DNA of 40,818 nt from Candidatus Poribacteria bacterium WGA-3G (GCA_000406005.1 ASZN01000009.1:1-40818), one strand, 5' to 3'; counted from the first letter of the stretch, positions 8,100 through 17,085 are shown. Program-made: numbers and translations. Notes: generated by a model not told the origin, from the letters alone.

Positions 8100-8241
8100 C
8101 TAGTGGGTTGTCCACACTAAAATTATAGATAGATTAGTTCGTAGTAGTGCGATTTATCGCACGTCCGTAGGTCAGAACGGGCAATGAATTGCCCTACTAC
8201 GAACAGGGTTACTTGCAATTTTAGACTGGACAGCCCACTAG
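8100..8241. mobile_element. MITE with 25-base inverted ends, nested hairpin repeat
   Basis: The 25 bases at 8100-8124 and the reverse complement of 8217-8241 match at all but three positions (CTAGTGGG[T/C]TGTCCA at the outer end, TAAAATT at the inner end). Each outer edge reads CTAG, consistent with a TA or CTAG target preference as in IS630/Tc1- or IS5-type elements. Inside, GTTCGTAGTAG (8137-8147) and its complement (8194-8204) enclose two perfect hairpins, at 8147-8162 and 8179-8194. There is no transposase frame, so it is non-autonomous. It separates a helicase stump from an unrelated fragment. Confidence 0.85.
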
Positions 8242-8357
8242 CTCTTGAATTCATGTTAGTTGTGATTACGCCGTTGGCTTCTGCACTGTTTGGGATGCCA
8301 AGGATTACGGACTTATTCTTTGTGGATCCGTATCCGGGTAACATTAATAGTGAATAA
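8242..8357 (+). pseudogene. C-terminal fragment of an unidentified membrane protein
   Basis: Immediately after the MITE a frame reads LEFMLVVITPLASALFGMPR then ITDLFFVDPYPGNINSE and stops at 8357. It has a hydrophobic segment but no start of its own, and it does not resemble the C terminus of UvrD. It looks like the tail of another gene brought next to the helicase stump by deletion through the element. Confidence 0.45.
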
Positions 8358-8372
8358 AAAGGCGAGGAATTC

Positions 8373-9284
8373 ATGAAGTATTTTATGATTTTTATTTTCG
8401 CGATACTGTGTCTGTGGGGTTGTGGCGAGGAAACCCTTGAAACGACATTACACGATATAGGCGCAGCACCGCTTGCACAGATTGAGATTACGGGTGTCCC
8501 GTCAGAGATACAGGATCAATTATGGGGGAATCGCGACGATCTGCTTACAGAACTCTTGGGTGTGGTACGCCGCATTAAAGGTGATGAAGTTGCAGAAGGT
8601 GATGAAGCTGCAATGAATGTACTCCTTGATAAGATTTGCTTGATAGACGCACAACAGGCATATTACAAGAAGTATATTGATGCGGGTGGTATTGCGATTA
8701 TCGGGAATGAGATCGTCCCGAATGAAGCCTTTTTGATGGCGCGCATGATTGTATTAGAGATGACATCAAAGCACCCTGAGATTCAGGAGATGCTCGCCCC
8801 TTCAACCGGACATTATCAGGTACTTGTTGATGCACAGTACGGTCACTTGCGTGAAACACCTGAACCGGCACACTATGAACCCAACATCCCGTATGCGTTA
8901 TCACATTGTGGTGTATATTGTATTTCAAAGGTGGATACCCGGCTCAAAGGTAGAGTGATGTGGACATTTGTTCATGAGTTTGCGCATGCAATGCACACCG
9001 CTATAGAGGTTTTAGATACAGGATTTAATGATAGGCTGAAACGAGCTTATGCCAACGCTGTGGAATTAGGCATCTGGTCGGGGATGTATGCCGAGACGCA
9101 CTATCGAGAGTATTGGGCAGAAGGTGTGCGGATGTGGTTTTATCATGTAACAGACTTACCACGTCCACCAACACAAGGATGGGTAACATTTAAGACGTAT
9201 GAAGAATTTGCTGCGCGTGACCCGATGTTAGTAGAACTGATCCGGGAATGGTTTGACGAGGGGACATTTTTCGGACGTTACTGA
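8373..9284 (+). CDS. Putative zinc-metallopeptidase lipoprotein (HEXXH)
   Basis: The 303-residue product begins MKYFMIFIFAILCLWGCGEE, a signal peptide ending in a Cys that may be lipidated, so it is probably anchored to a membrane facing the periplasm or surface. Near residue 200 the segment WTFVHEFAHAMHTAIEVLD holds the zinc-binding HEXXH motif. About 40 residues later HYREYWAEGVRMWFY offers a Glu as the likely third zinc ligand, the gluzincin arrangement with E in a YWAEG context. Family unknown to me beyond that. GAGG lies upstream of ATG 8373. It appears to be a single-gene unit after the MITE patch. Confidence 0.75.
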   Translation: MKYFMIFIFAILCLWGCGEETLETTLHDIGAAPLAQIEITGVPSEIQDQLWGNRDDLLTELLGVVRRIKGDEVAEGDEAAMNVLLDKICLIDAQQAYYKKYIDAGGIAIIGNEIVPNEAFLMARMIVLEMTSKHPEIQEMLAPSTGHYQVLVDAQYGHLRETPEPAHYEPNIPYALSHCGVYCISKVDTRLKGRVMWTFVHEFAHAMHTAIEVLDTGFNDRLKRAYANAVELGIWSGMYAETHYREYWAEGVRMWFYHVTDLPRPPTQGWVTFKTYEEFAARDPMLVELIREWFDEGTFFGRY

Positions 9285-9409
9285 TATAATATTATGGCAA
9301 ATTTTACAGATAGTTTTATCCTTGAGGTTTTAGCAATCACGAAGCTCGGTTCATTGCGTATTGGAGGCAGTCGTTATCAAACTGCAATCGTCATAAAAGT
9401 GACTCAAAA

Positions 9410-9922
9410 ATGATTCTAATTTCATATAGTGAATCTCAAATTGGGCTTCGCATGGACAAATCGCCTGTTACCAATGCACAATATAAGAAATTCCTTGATG
9501 AAAACCAACAGTGGAGCAAAGACAGTATTGATAAAAAATATCACGATGGAACCTACTTGAAACATTGGAATGGAAATGTCTATCCAACTGGAAAAGGTAA
9601 CCATCCAGTTGTTTATGTGAGTTGGTATGCAGCGATGGCGTACGCACAGTGGGCAGGAAAACGGCTCCCGACAGAAACAGAGTGGAAAAAAGTTGCTCGC
9701 GGCGGTCATGATTTGCCTAATATGTGTAGAGGCATTTGGGAGTGGGTTAATCCATCTGAAAGTTCTACATTAGAATTCATGGATGTTACAGATTCTTGCG
9801 TGTTGTGTGGAGACTCTGATCAACGCCGCCTTAAAGGGCAACCTCCTGACCATAGCAAACGTCCTCCGAAATTCACAAGCAATTTCCTTGGTTTCCGTTG
9901 CGCGAAACCTGTAATCGCTTAA
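9410..9922 (+). CDS. Truncated formylglycine-generating-enzyme/SUMF1-like protein
   Basis: The 170-residue product contains MDKSPVTNAQYKKFLDENQQ, NHPVVYVSWYAAMAYAQWAG, KRLPTETEWKKVARGG, GIWEWV and the terminal GFRCAKPV, the ordered signature blocks of the FGE-sulfatase/SUMF1 domain (C-type-lectin-like fold). Typical domains are about 230-260 residues. The N-terminal FxMGS block is missing and the middle of the domain is shortened, since KVARGG is followed almost directly by the GIWEW block. There is no good ribosome site. It may be a reduced binding domain or a decaying gene; oxidation of sulfatase Cys is unlikely without the lost part. No sulfatase is nearby. Confidence 0.65.
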   Translation: MILISYSESQIGLRMDKSPVTNAQYKKFLDENQQWSKDSIDKKYHDGTYLKHWNGNVYPTGKGNHPVVYVSWYAAMAYAQWAGKRLPTETEWKKVARGGHDLPNMCRGIWEWVNPSESSTLEFMDVTDSCVLCGDSDQRRLKGQPPDHSKRPPKFTSNFLGFRCAKPVIA

Positions 9923-9977
9923 CTTTTGCCCCATCAAGATTTTAACACTTAACCAGAATAGATTTGAAAATAACCAG

Positions 9978-11240
9978 ATGAACACACACCAAAACTACGA
10001 CACCATCGTTATCGGAGGCGGGCCCGGTGGAAGCACCGTCGCAACACTTGTCGCTGAACAAGGATACCGCGTGCTGCTCCTTGAACGGGAAGCCGAACCA
10101 CAATTCAAAATCGGCGAATCCCTTATCCCCGCGACATACTGGACCTTCAAACGGCTCGGTATGCTCGAAAAACTACGCACAAGCCACTTCCCACAGAAGT
10201 ATAGCGTACAGTTCTATTCACGTTCCGGCAAAGGCTCCACGCCGTTCTACTTCTTTCAAACGAATCCGCATGAGAGTGCCATCACATGGCAGGTCCTACG
10301 GAGCGAGTTCGATCAGATGCTTTTGGACAACGCCAAAGAGAAAGGCGTAGCGGTACGCCGTGGGGTCGGCGTGCGAGAAGTCCTCTTCGATGACGACACG
10401 GCAACCGGTGTCCTGATACAGAACACAGATGGCACCCGCGAAACGCTCAACGCAACCGTTATCGTCGATTCCACCGGACAACGGTCGCTCATCGGGAGAC
10501 AACTGAATCTGAACACGATAGAACCGAACCTCAAGATGGCATCGCTCTTTACGCACTACGAAGGCGGACACAGAGACGAAGGCATCGACGAGGGTGCCAC
10601 GCTCATCCTACACACCGAAGAAAAAGAGTCTTGGTTCTGGTCGATCCCGCTCCCCTACAACCGCACGAGTATCGGTGTTGTCGGCGAATTGGATTACCTC
10701 CTCCAAAACCGAAGAGATGCCGACGGCAAACTCGACACACAAAAAATTTTCAACGAAGAATTGATGAAGTGTGCACCCCTGAAGCAGAGGCTCGAAGGCG
10801 CAAAGCAGCTGTTCCCGATCCAAACCACGAAAGATTTTTCCTATCGTGCCAGCCGTATCGCAGGCAACAACTGGGTCCTCGTAGGCGATGCCTTCGGATT
10901 CTTGGACCCCGTTTACTCAACAGGACTGTTTCTCGCACTCAAATCGGGTGAGATGGCGGCGGATGCCATCGTTGAAGCCTTCCAAAAAGGTGACTTCTCG
11001 GAAGGGCAACTCGGAAGTTTCGGACCGGCGTTTGTAAACGGAATGGAGGCGTTCAGGAAACTCGTTTACGCTTTTTACACAAAAGAATTTAGTTTTGCAC
11101 GGTTTCTATCAGAATATCCAGAGCATCAAGGCGGTATCGTTGATATTCTAAGTGGCGATGTCTTCAGAAAAGACGTAACGCACATTTTCCCCGATATGGC
11201 GGAGATGTGTCCGTTCCCACCTGAGATGCCGCTCGACTGA
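9978..11240 (+). CDS. FAD-dependent halogenase/monooxygenase family protein
   Basis: The 420-residue flavoprotein starts with the FAD-binding DTIVIGGGPGGSTVATLVAE (GXGXXG). It has FKIGESLIPATYW near residue 45, WFWSIP at residues 219-224 (the WxWxIP signature of flavin-dependent halogenases, thought to suppress monooxygenation) and GDAFGFLDPVYSTG from residue 303 (fits the F.P.S.G halogenase motif). It thus belongs to the halogenase-like branch of FAD monooxygenases, related to phenol/pyrrole and CmlS-type enzymes, rather than to plain geranylgeranyl reductases. A partner flavin reductase is not seen. Forty bases downstream lies the TAXI receptor gene, probably in the same transcript. Substrate unknown. 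Confidence 0.75.
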   Translation: MNTHQNYDTIVIGGGPGGSTVATLVAEQGYRVLLLEREAEPQFKIGESLIPATYWTFKRLGMLEKLRTSHFPQKYSVQFYSRSGKGSTPFYFFQTNPHESAITWQVLRSEFDQMLLDNAKEKGVAVRRGVGVREVLFDDDTATGVLIQNTDGTRETLNATVIVDSTGQRSLIGRQLNLNTIEPNLKMASLFTHYEGGHRDEGIDEGATLILHTEEKESWFWSIPLPYNRTSIGVVGELDYLLQNRRDADGKLDTQKIFNEELMKCAPLKQRLEGAKQLFPIQTTKDFSYRASRIAGNNWVLVGDAFGFLDPVYSTGLFLALKSGEMAADAIVEAFQKGDFSEGQLGSFGPAFVNGMEAFRKLVYAFYTKEFSFARFLSEYPEHQGGIVDILSGDVFRKDVTHIFPDMAEMCPFPPEMPLD

Positions 11241-11280
11241 TACCGAACCCGTGCCACATCATAGAAAATAGGAGAATGTT

Positions 11281-12306
11281 ATGCGATCAATCTTATGCTA
11301 TTTAACGATCATCTGTATTATTTTTACCTTTGCGTGCGACAACACCGCCAAGCGCGATACCACCCAAGGTGAAAAAAAAGACACTTCTACCGAGTTAGTA
11401 AACGATACTTCAACAAAACGCCAGTACATCAGTGTCGGCACGGCTCCCGCTGGTGGTGCTTTTTTCGTTGTCGGTTCCGCTATCGCCGAAGTCGTCGGTG
11501 GTAACGCGCCCTCAGCAGGTTGGGAAGTCACTGCCGAAGCCACCAAAGGCACGCAGGAGAACATCCGCCGTATCGTGAACAATGAATTGGAGTTTGCCCT
11601 CGCTAACGCCGCCATCTCCTATTTCGCAGTGCGCGGTGAAGGCGATTGGGGAACCGAACACGCCATCCGTAGCGTCATGACGCTCGCTCCCAACGTCGGA
11701 TTGTTTATTGCACCGCAGTCTTCAGGTATCCGTAAAATCCAAGATTTTGCAGGAAAACGCGTCGTTGTCGGCCCCGCAGGTGCGGGGTTCGAGTACTTCC
11801 TGAAACCGATATTAGCCGCACACGGTGTCGCTTACGAAGATTTTTCACCGCTCAATAGTACCTACATCGGATCGGTAGATCTGTTAGCAGACGGCTCCGC
11901 TGCCGCTGCATTCATCGGTGGTGCGATCCCGACACCAGCCGTCACGCAAGCCAGCACGTCACAGGACATCTTCTTCATCCCGTTCGACGAAACGGCAAAA
12001 CAGTCCCTCTTTGAAGAATACCCCTTCTTTAACGCCATGACTATCCCCGCTGACACCTACAAAGGGCAGACAGAACCGTTCGCCAGCATGAACGTCGGCG
12101 CGATGCATCTGATAACCGCCGAAAACACAGCTGAAAACATAGTCTATGAATTCACGAAGACCTTGTACACAAACCGTGCGGAAGTGGTCAAACGTCATGG
12201 TGCTGGAAAAGCGATTAATCCGAAAAATGTGGTCAAAGATACAGGCACACCTTTCCATCCCGGTGCCATCCGTTTCTATCGTGAAATCGGCATCTGGAAC
12301 AAATAA
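11281..12306 (+). CDS. TAXI-family solute receptor lipoprotein
   Basis: The 341-residue product has a lipoprotein signal (MRSILCYLTIICIIFTFAC, Cys about residue 19), a low-complexity Thr/Lys linker, then YISVGTAPAGGAFFVVGSAI, TKGTQENIRRIVNNELEFAL and VVVGPAGAGFEYF. This is the TRAP-transporter TAXI receptor family, which binds small acids such as glutamate-type ligands outside the membrane. A TAXI receptor normally works with a fused DctQM permease (4TM-12TM). None is encoded here; a terminator and then an unrelated protease gene follow. It is therefore an orphan receptor, and its pairing with a halogenase-like enzyme is unusual. A ribosome site AGGAG lies just upstream. Confidence 0.85.
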   Translation: MRSILCYLTIICIIFTFACDNTAKRDTTQGEKKDTSTELVNDTSTKRQYISVGTAPAGGAFFVVGSAIAEVVGGNAPSAGWEVTAEATKGTQENIRRIVNNELEFALANAAISYFAVRGEGDWGTEHAIRSVMTLAPNVGLFIAPQSSGIRKIQDFAGKRVVVGPAGAGFEYFLKPILAAHGVAYEDFSPLNSTYIGSVDLLADGSAAAAFIGGAIPTPAVTQASTSQDIFFIPFDETAKQSLFEEYPFFNAMTIPADTYKGQTEPFASMNVGAMHLITAENTAENIVYEFTKTLYTNRAEVVKRHGAGKAINPKNVVKDTGTPFHPGAIRFYREIGIWNK

Positions 12307-12345
12307 AACCTCCATCGTTTTTATGATTTTTACACGCATAAATCA

Positions 12346-12387
12346 GACAGTGAGAATCCCATACAAAATTTTCACTGTCTTTTTTTG
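12346..12387 (+). terminator. Rho-independent terminator after the TAXI receptor gene
   Basis: GACAGTGAGAAT (from 12346) pairs with ATTTTCACTGTC (ending about 12379) with one mismatch, followed directly by a run of seven or eight T. This closes the halogenase-TAXI transcript. Confidence 0.85.
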
Positions 12388-12478
12388 CGTTAGAGGTCTC
12401 TATATAAACAGCGTATATAACCGGTTCTCCGAAAATACGTAGATATTTACCGGTAAGCACGCTTTGTAAACTCATTCG

Positions 12479-12498
12479 ATCAATGATGTATCATTGAT
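12479..12498. promoter_or_regulatory. 20-base inverted repeat upstream of the PreP-like gene
   Basis: ATCAATGAT-GT-ATCATTGAT is a perfect 9-base inverted repeat about 107 bases before ATG 12605. Two smaller palindromes, AACCGGTT (12419-12426) and TTACCGGTAA (12447-12456), precede it. It could be an operator. The 12388-12604 gap otherwise holds nothing I can name. Confidence 0.4.
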
Positions 12499-12604
12499 TA
12501 TGGGTTTTACTATATATCTGGACAACTTCGGTCTGCAGGCAATTGTCTTTCTCTCAGACCGAAACCACTTTGCATTTCCAAAATACAAAAACTTGGAGCT
12601 CAAG

Positions 12605-15600
12605 ATGAATTCAAAAGGACGTATTGATCGCAACGCATCCCCACAAGACACCACGGATTCCCAGTATCCGCCCGTTAACCTTTCCCCAGGACAACATCTT
12701 CACGGTTTTGAGGTAAAAGCCGTCACGCCGATTGACGAGTTGCGTGCAGTCGCAATAGAACTCTTGCACCCACATAGCGGCGCACGGTTGCTACATCTCT
12801 ATACAGACGACACCAGAAACTGGTTCTCAATCAGTCCAATAACGCCAACATTAGATGATACAGGATTACAACATATCCTTGAGCATTCAGTGATGGCAGG
12901 GTCCCGCAACTATCCGGTAAAAGAGGTGTTCTTCGAGATCATGAAGATGAGCCTCGCAACCTTTGACAGTACGAATGCCATGAACTACATTGATCATGCC
13001 TTTTACTACACCTCAAACACTGTCAAAAAAGACCTATTTAATGTTGCAGAAGTCCATTTTGATTCCGTTTTTCATCCACTACTGACAGAGGAAACTTTCA
13101 AACGCGAAGGACACCACCTTGAACCTGTGGATCCGGATCATCCTACAGGAGATTTAAAAATAAATGGAATCGTCTACAATGAAGTGAAAAACAGTCTGTC
13201 TGCCCCAGAAGCGTGCTTGTTTTTCGACGTGGGGCGTGGACTTCTGCCCGACACTTGCTATGCCCGTAATAGTGGTGGGAACGCACTGGTTATGCCTGAC
13301 TTAACCTACGAACAATTCAAAACCTATCACCAAACCTACTACCATCCGAGTAACGCCTACTTCTTCTTCTACGGCAATATACCAACCAGCGATTACCTCG
13401 AATTTCTCGCTGATAAATTGGCCGCTATTCCGAAGACTAAAACAAAAGAATTTCTACATCCACTCCGACCAGAAATCACACATCCGTCGAAATGGGAATC
13501 TCCACGAACGCTAAGAAGTTGTTATCCAATTGGTGCAGATGAACCACTCACCGAAAAGACATACTTGATGCTCAGTTGGATCATCGGAGATACAACTGAA
13601 CCCGAAGATGTCATCCTGTGTCATATTTTAGACCTAATCCTACTTGGCAATGAGGGAGCACCGCTTCGCAAGGCAATCGTTGATTCAAAACTCGGCACTG
13701 ATATGCTCAATAATTCCTTAGGCGATATGACAGGACCGAACAGGACTCTCTGTGTAGGTCTGGTTGGAAGCGAAGCAGATCGCGTTGACGCTTTCACGGA
13801 ATTGGTTATCCGTACCCTCACGCAAATTGCAGACGCAGAAATTGACAAGGAGAAGGTGGAAACCGCATTCCAACAAATCACTTACGACTATCAGGAAGTC
13901 ACACCGAACTTCCCTTTTCAAATGATGAAGCGTGTCATAAATACATGGATATATGAAAAAGAACCGACGCTCTTTTTAAAGATGGGGACGCATCTATCTA
14001 CTATCCGTCAACGTTGGGAGCAAAATCCGTATGTTTTCAACGAATTGATTCGTGAGCGGCTTCTTGACAACCCACATCGGTTGACAACCATTCTCTCCCC
14101 TGATCCGGGTATGCAGGCGCGTCTGGATGCGAATGAGGATGCACGCCTGAAAGCGATCCGATCACAACTTACCGATGAACAGATGAGAGAAATTGCTGCC
14201 GATGCCACTGAACTCGAACGTCTGAATGGACAACCCAACTCACCAGAGGATTTGACGAAGTTACCGCAACTGCACGTCTCTGACCTGCCCGCGAAACCGT
14301 TACACATTCCTACAATTGTTGAAACAGTTAGCGGACGCCCCTTGCTTCGGAACGAGATGTTTTCTAACGGTGTGAACTACCTCGTTTTAAATTTTGACTT
14401 GCAAGGGTTACCACAACATCTTTGGCAGTATCTACCGAGATACACCGATGCCATCGACAAACTCGGCGCGGGTAAGATGAATTACGAACAGATGGCACAG
14501 CGCAGCGCAGCTGCCACAGGCGGCATCGGATGCTCGCTAAACTTTAGCACCCACGCGCTTGATCCAAATCGTCCTGTGTGGAACATGCAATTTCATCTCA
14601 AAGCACTTGACGGGAAAATAGAGGATGCTTTGGACGTTTTACACGATTTGGTTTTTGCTGTGAACCCACGTGACAAAGAACGTCTCTACGAGGTGCTCAG
14701 TCAAGCAGTCGTAGGGTATCAGAATATGGTACACGGTTATAGCGGTCCAAGTATCGCAAACCATCATGCTGCTCGCGGACTTTCACCACAAGCGTATCTC
14801 AAAGAAACCGTCTTCGGGGTGCCACAATTCCGAACGAGCGAAATGTTGCTCAAACATTTTGACAAATCTTGTGAAGAACTCACCGACTCTATTGAACAGA
14901 TTCGCGAGTTTCTATTAGTCCAAGCACGTGTAACCGCCAGTTTTACTGGCTCTGATGTAGCCTTTGACCTGCTTCAAGGACAGTTCGCCGAGTGGATCAG
15001 TGACATGCGCGATGAATCGATACGTCCAGAGCCAGTCGGCTTTAGACCTTTTGACACATACCCATGTGAAGGATTGGCGGCTCCGATTCAAGTCGCGCAC
15101 TGCACACAGGCGATGCCAGCACCGCACGACTCGCACCCGGATTCAGTCCTCTTGACCATCGGTTCACATATTCTAACGTTTGATCACATGTTACCCGAAA
15201 TCCGATTCAAAGGCAATGCCTACGGTGCTTATTTCACATATAACCCATTTGACGCTCTGCTCTATCAAGAATCACAGTTTGATCCGCACGTCGCACGCTC
15301 GCTGAATGTTTTCGCACAGACCATTGACTATATTAGACAAGTAGAGTGGACGCAGACAGACATTGATAGAGCAATTATTGCAACAGCGTCGGATTACCAA
15401 AAAACAGTCCGACCCAGTCGAGCCTCAACCGATGCGCTTACACATCATCTGGCGGGGCAGACACGTGAAATAATCGAAGAAAGATACGCACAACTCCGAC
15501 GCGCAACACCCAAGGCGATAAAACGAGCACTGTTACAAACTTTGGAGGAAAACGGAGATAAAGCCTCTATTTGTGTCATCGCAAGTCGTAAAAAATTAGA

Positions 15601-15649
15601 AACCGAAAATCAGAAGATGGCTCGAACTCTCAACATCGAAACACTCTAA
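12605..15649 (+). CDS. Presequence-protease-like M16C metallopeptidase
   Basis: The product of about 1014 residues matches the PreP/falcilysin (M16C) family: a large clamshell zinc protease that degrades short unfolded peptides. The inverted zinc motif HILEHSVMAGS (HXXEH) lies near residue 83, with the downstream Glu in IVYNEVKNSLSAPE and the typical FDSTNAMNYIDHAFYY. The C-terminal half has ARGLSPQAYLKETVFGVPQF and KGNAYGAYFTYNPFDALLYQ, matching the second, inactive half. ATG 12605 is chosen because GGAG lies just upstream and the N-terminal extension from 12494 looks non-coding. No signal peptide is seen, so it is probably cytoplasmic. It stands alone between a terminator and dnaN. Confidence 0.9.
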   Translation: MNSKGRIDRNASPQDTTDSQYPPVNLSPGQHLHGFEVKAVTPIDELRAVAIELLHPHSGARLLHLYTDDTRNWFSISPITPTLDDTGLQHILEHSVMAGSRNYPVKEVFFEIMKMSLATFDSTNAMNYIDHAFYYTSNTVKKDLFNVAEVHFDSVFHPLLTEETFKREGHHLEPVDPDHPTGDLKINGIVYNEVKNSLSAPEACLFFDVGRGLLPDTCYARNSGGNALVMPDLTYEQFKTYHQTYYHPSNAYFFFYGNIPTSDYLEFLADKLAAIPKTKTKEFLHPLRPEITHPSKWESPRTLRSCYPIGADEPLTEKTYLMLSWIIGDTTEPEDVILCHILDLILLGNEGAPLRKAIVDSKLGTDMLNNSLGDMTGPNRTLCVGLVGSEADRVDAFTELVIRTLTQIADAEIDKEKVETAFQQITYDYQEVTPNFPFQMMKRVINTWIYEKEPTLFLKMGTHLSTIRQRWEQNPYVFNELIRERLLDNPHRLTTILSPDPGMQARLDANEDARLKAIRSQLTDEQMREIAADATELERLNGQPNSPEDLTKLPQLHVSDLPAKPLHIPTIVETVSGRPLLRNEMFSNGVNYLVLNFDLQGLPQHLWQYLPRYTDAIDKLGAGKMNYEQMAQRSAAATGGIGCSLNFSTHALDPNRPVWNMQFHLKALDGKIEDALDVLHDLVFAVNPRDKERLYEVLSQAVVGYQNMVHGYSGPSIANHHAARGLSPQAYLKETVFGVPQFRTSEMLLKHFDKSCEELTDSIEQIREFLLVQARVTASFTGSDVAFDLLQGQFAEWISDMRDESIRPEPVGFRPFDTYPCEGLAAPIQVAHCTQAMPAPHDSHPDSVLLTIGSHILTFDHMLPEIRFKGNAYGAYFTYNPFDALLYQESQFDPHVARSLNVFAQTIDYIRQVEWTQTDIDRAIIATASDYQKTVRPSRASTDALTHHLAGQTREIIEERYAQLRRATPKAIKRALLQTLEENGDKASICVIASRKKLETENQKMARTLNIETL

Positions 15650-15710
15650 ATAGAGCTTACGCAAACCCCGCTTGCAGTGCTTGTTCTGTAGGACTTCATA
15701 GAAAATATGC

Positions 15711-15740
15711 TTGACTTTAAAGTGCCTTTTCTGGTAAAAT
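15711..15740 (+). promoter_or_regulatory. Promoter of the first dnaN copy
   Basis: TTGACT (15711-15716) and TAAAAT (15735-15740) are separated by 18 bases, 32 bases before the start codon at 15773, where an AAGGAG ribosome site is also present. Confidence 0.65.
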
Positions 15741-15772
15741 TATAGAAACGCCTCTTAAAAGGAGAACCGGAA

Positions 15773-16873
15773 ATGGAACTAACTTTTGAAAAAGATGCTC
15801 TCTTGCATGCCCTGCAAGTCCTACAAGGCGTGGCGAGCGGACGGAATACCTTACCAATACTTTCAAATGTCCTCATACAAGCTGCCGATGGTAAGATTGA
15901 GTGCGTCGCTACGGATTTGGAAGTCGGAATTAAGATCGCCGTCGAAGGGGGCATTCAAGAGGAAGGTGCAATCACTGTCTCCGCGAAAAAATTGTCTGAT
16001 ATCGTCAAAGAACTTCCCGAAGATCAGACGATACACCTTCTAACGACCGCGAATGATCGTGTCGAAATTACGTGCGGCGACGGCGTTTACAAGATTATTG
16101 GACTCCCCGACGAAGAGTTCCCGCAGCTGCCGTCTATTGACGGACATTCATTGACCATCGACGGAGAGACTTTGCGCGCCGTTCTCCGGAGAACCGAATT
16201 CGCCGCAGCGACAGAAGATGTCCGCTATTTCCTGAATGGACTCTATTTTAGTTTCCTTGACGATAAAACGGAAATTGTCGCTACGGACGCTATTTGGCTT
16301 GCACTCGCGCATTGCGAACCGCTCAGCGCACCAGAGAACATCCAAGGAATCATTGTCCCACTCAAAGCCGTCAAAGAGATTGAACGCACTTTCGCTGAAT
16401 CCGATGAAGTACAGGTCTCAATCCTGGAAAACCAGATACTCCTTGCCGACGAACGAGCGACCCTAACAACAAGACTGATAGATGGCGATTATCCGAAATA
16501 CGAGAAACTCATCCCGGAGTCTACTGGCAGAGCCGTCGTCGATAAGGACCAACTTCTGCACGCAACGCGACGTGTCGCACTCCTATCGAATCCGAGAAAT
16601 TATTGTATCTGTCTCGAAATTGATACAGAGCAGATCCAAGTTTCAGCGATGAGTCCGGAATTAGGCGAAGCACACGAGACGCTGTCTGTGGAATCCGGTA
16701 CCGGACGTGTGCGAATTGGAATTGATGCACGTTTACTGACAGAGACCCTCATGCACATCGAAACAGACTCGGTCGCCGTCGAATTTACGGGCGAAGTAAC
16801 CCCGGTATCCTTCAAACCGATCGGGACAGAGGGACACGTGTGCGTGGTAACACCGATGCGTTTGGCATCTTAA
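15773..16873 (+). CDS. dnaN: DNA polymerase III beta sliding clamp, copy 1
   Basis: The 366-residue product has the three-domain clamp layout: LLHALQVLQGVASGRNTLPI near the start, DVRYFLNGLYFSFLD (about 149-163), LIDGDYPKYEKLIP (about 240-253) and the C-terminal PMRL pocket strand. Clamps encircle DNA and tether polymerase and repair enzymes through a pocket built partly by the ATDGHRLA loop and the C-terminal MPMRL. Here that loop reads ATDAIWLA (residues 170-177), so the usual Gly-His-Arg is lost. A second copy lies 212 bases downstream; by eye the two are about 70 percent identical. It has its own promoter, an AAGGAG ribosome site and a terminator. No dnaA, recF or gyrB is beside it. Confidence 0.93.
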   Translation: MELTFEKDALLHALQVLQGVASGRNTLPILSNVLIQAADGKIECVATDLEVGIKIAVEGGIQEEGAITVSAKKLSDIVKELPEDQTIHLLTTANDRVEITCGDGVYKIIGLPDEEFPQLPSIDGHSLTIDGETLRAVLRRTEFAAATEDVRYFLNGLYFSFLDDKTEIVATDAIWLALAHCEPLSAPENIQGIIVPLKAVKEIERTFAESDEVQVSILENQILLADERATLTTRLIDGDYPKYEKLIPESTGRAVVDKDQLLHATRRVALLSNPRNYCICLEIDTEQIQVSAMSPELGEAHETLSVESGTGRVRIGIDARLLTETLMHIETDSVAVEFTGEVTPVSFKPIGTEGHVCVVTPMRLAS

Positions 16874-16955
16874 AGGCAGTCCGAGTTTCTGCTGCACCTG
16901 TATCGAACGAAATTACAGTGTAGGTAACGACATACTTGGACCGATATTGTCCATA

Positions 16956-16981
16956 AAACCTGCCTATTCCAGGCGGGTTTT
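16956..16981 (+). terminator. Terminator hairpin between the two dnaN copies
   Basis: AAACCTGCC and GGCGGGTTT form a near-perfect stem around TATTCCA, followed by TTTTG, about 80 bases after the first dnaN stop. It would separate transcription of the two copies. Confidence 0.65.
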
Positions 16982-17005
16982 GTAACCCTGATGTGAAAAA
17001 AGGAC

Positions 17006-17034
17006 TTGACGCGAACCCTCCTTTCTGATAGAAT
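17006..17034 (+). promoter_or_regulatory. Promoter of the second dnaN copy
   Basis: TTGACG (17006-17011) and TAGAAT (17029-17034) with a 17-base spacer, about 50 bases before ATG 17086. The segments around the -35/-10 and leader resemble those of copy 1, as expected for a duplication that included the promoter. Confidence 0.65.
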
Positions 17035-17085
17035 TATAGATATACTTAGTAGAATTATAGAAATACTTAAATAGGGAAACTGAAA

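Noticed and set aside
11281..12306. Complete TRAP transporter
   Set aside because: No 4TM or 12TM permease frame is present before the terminator or after it.
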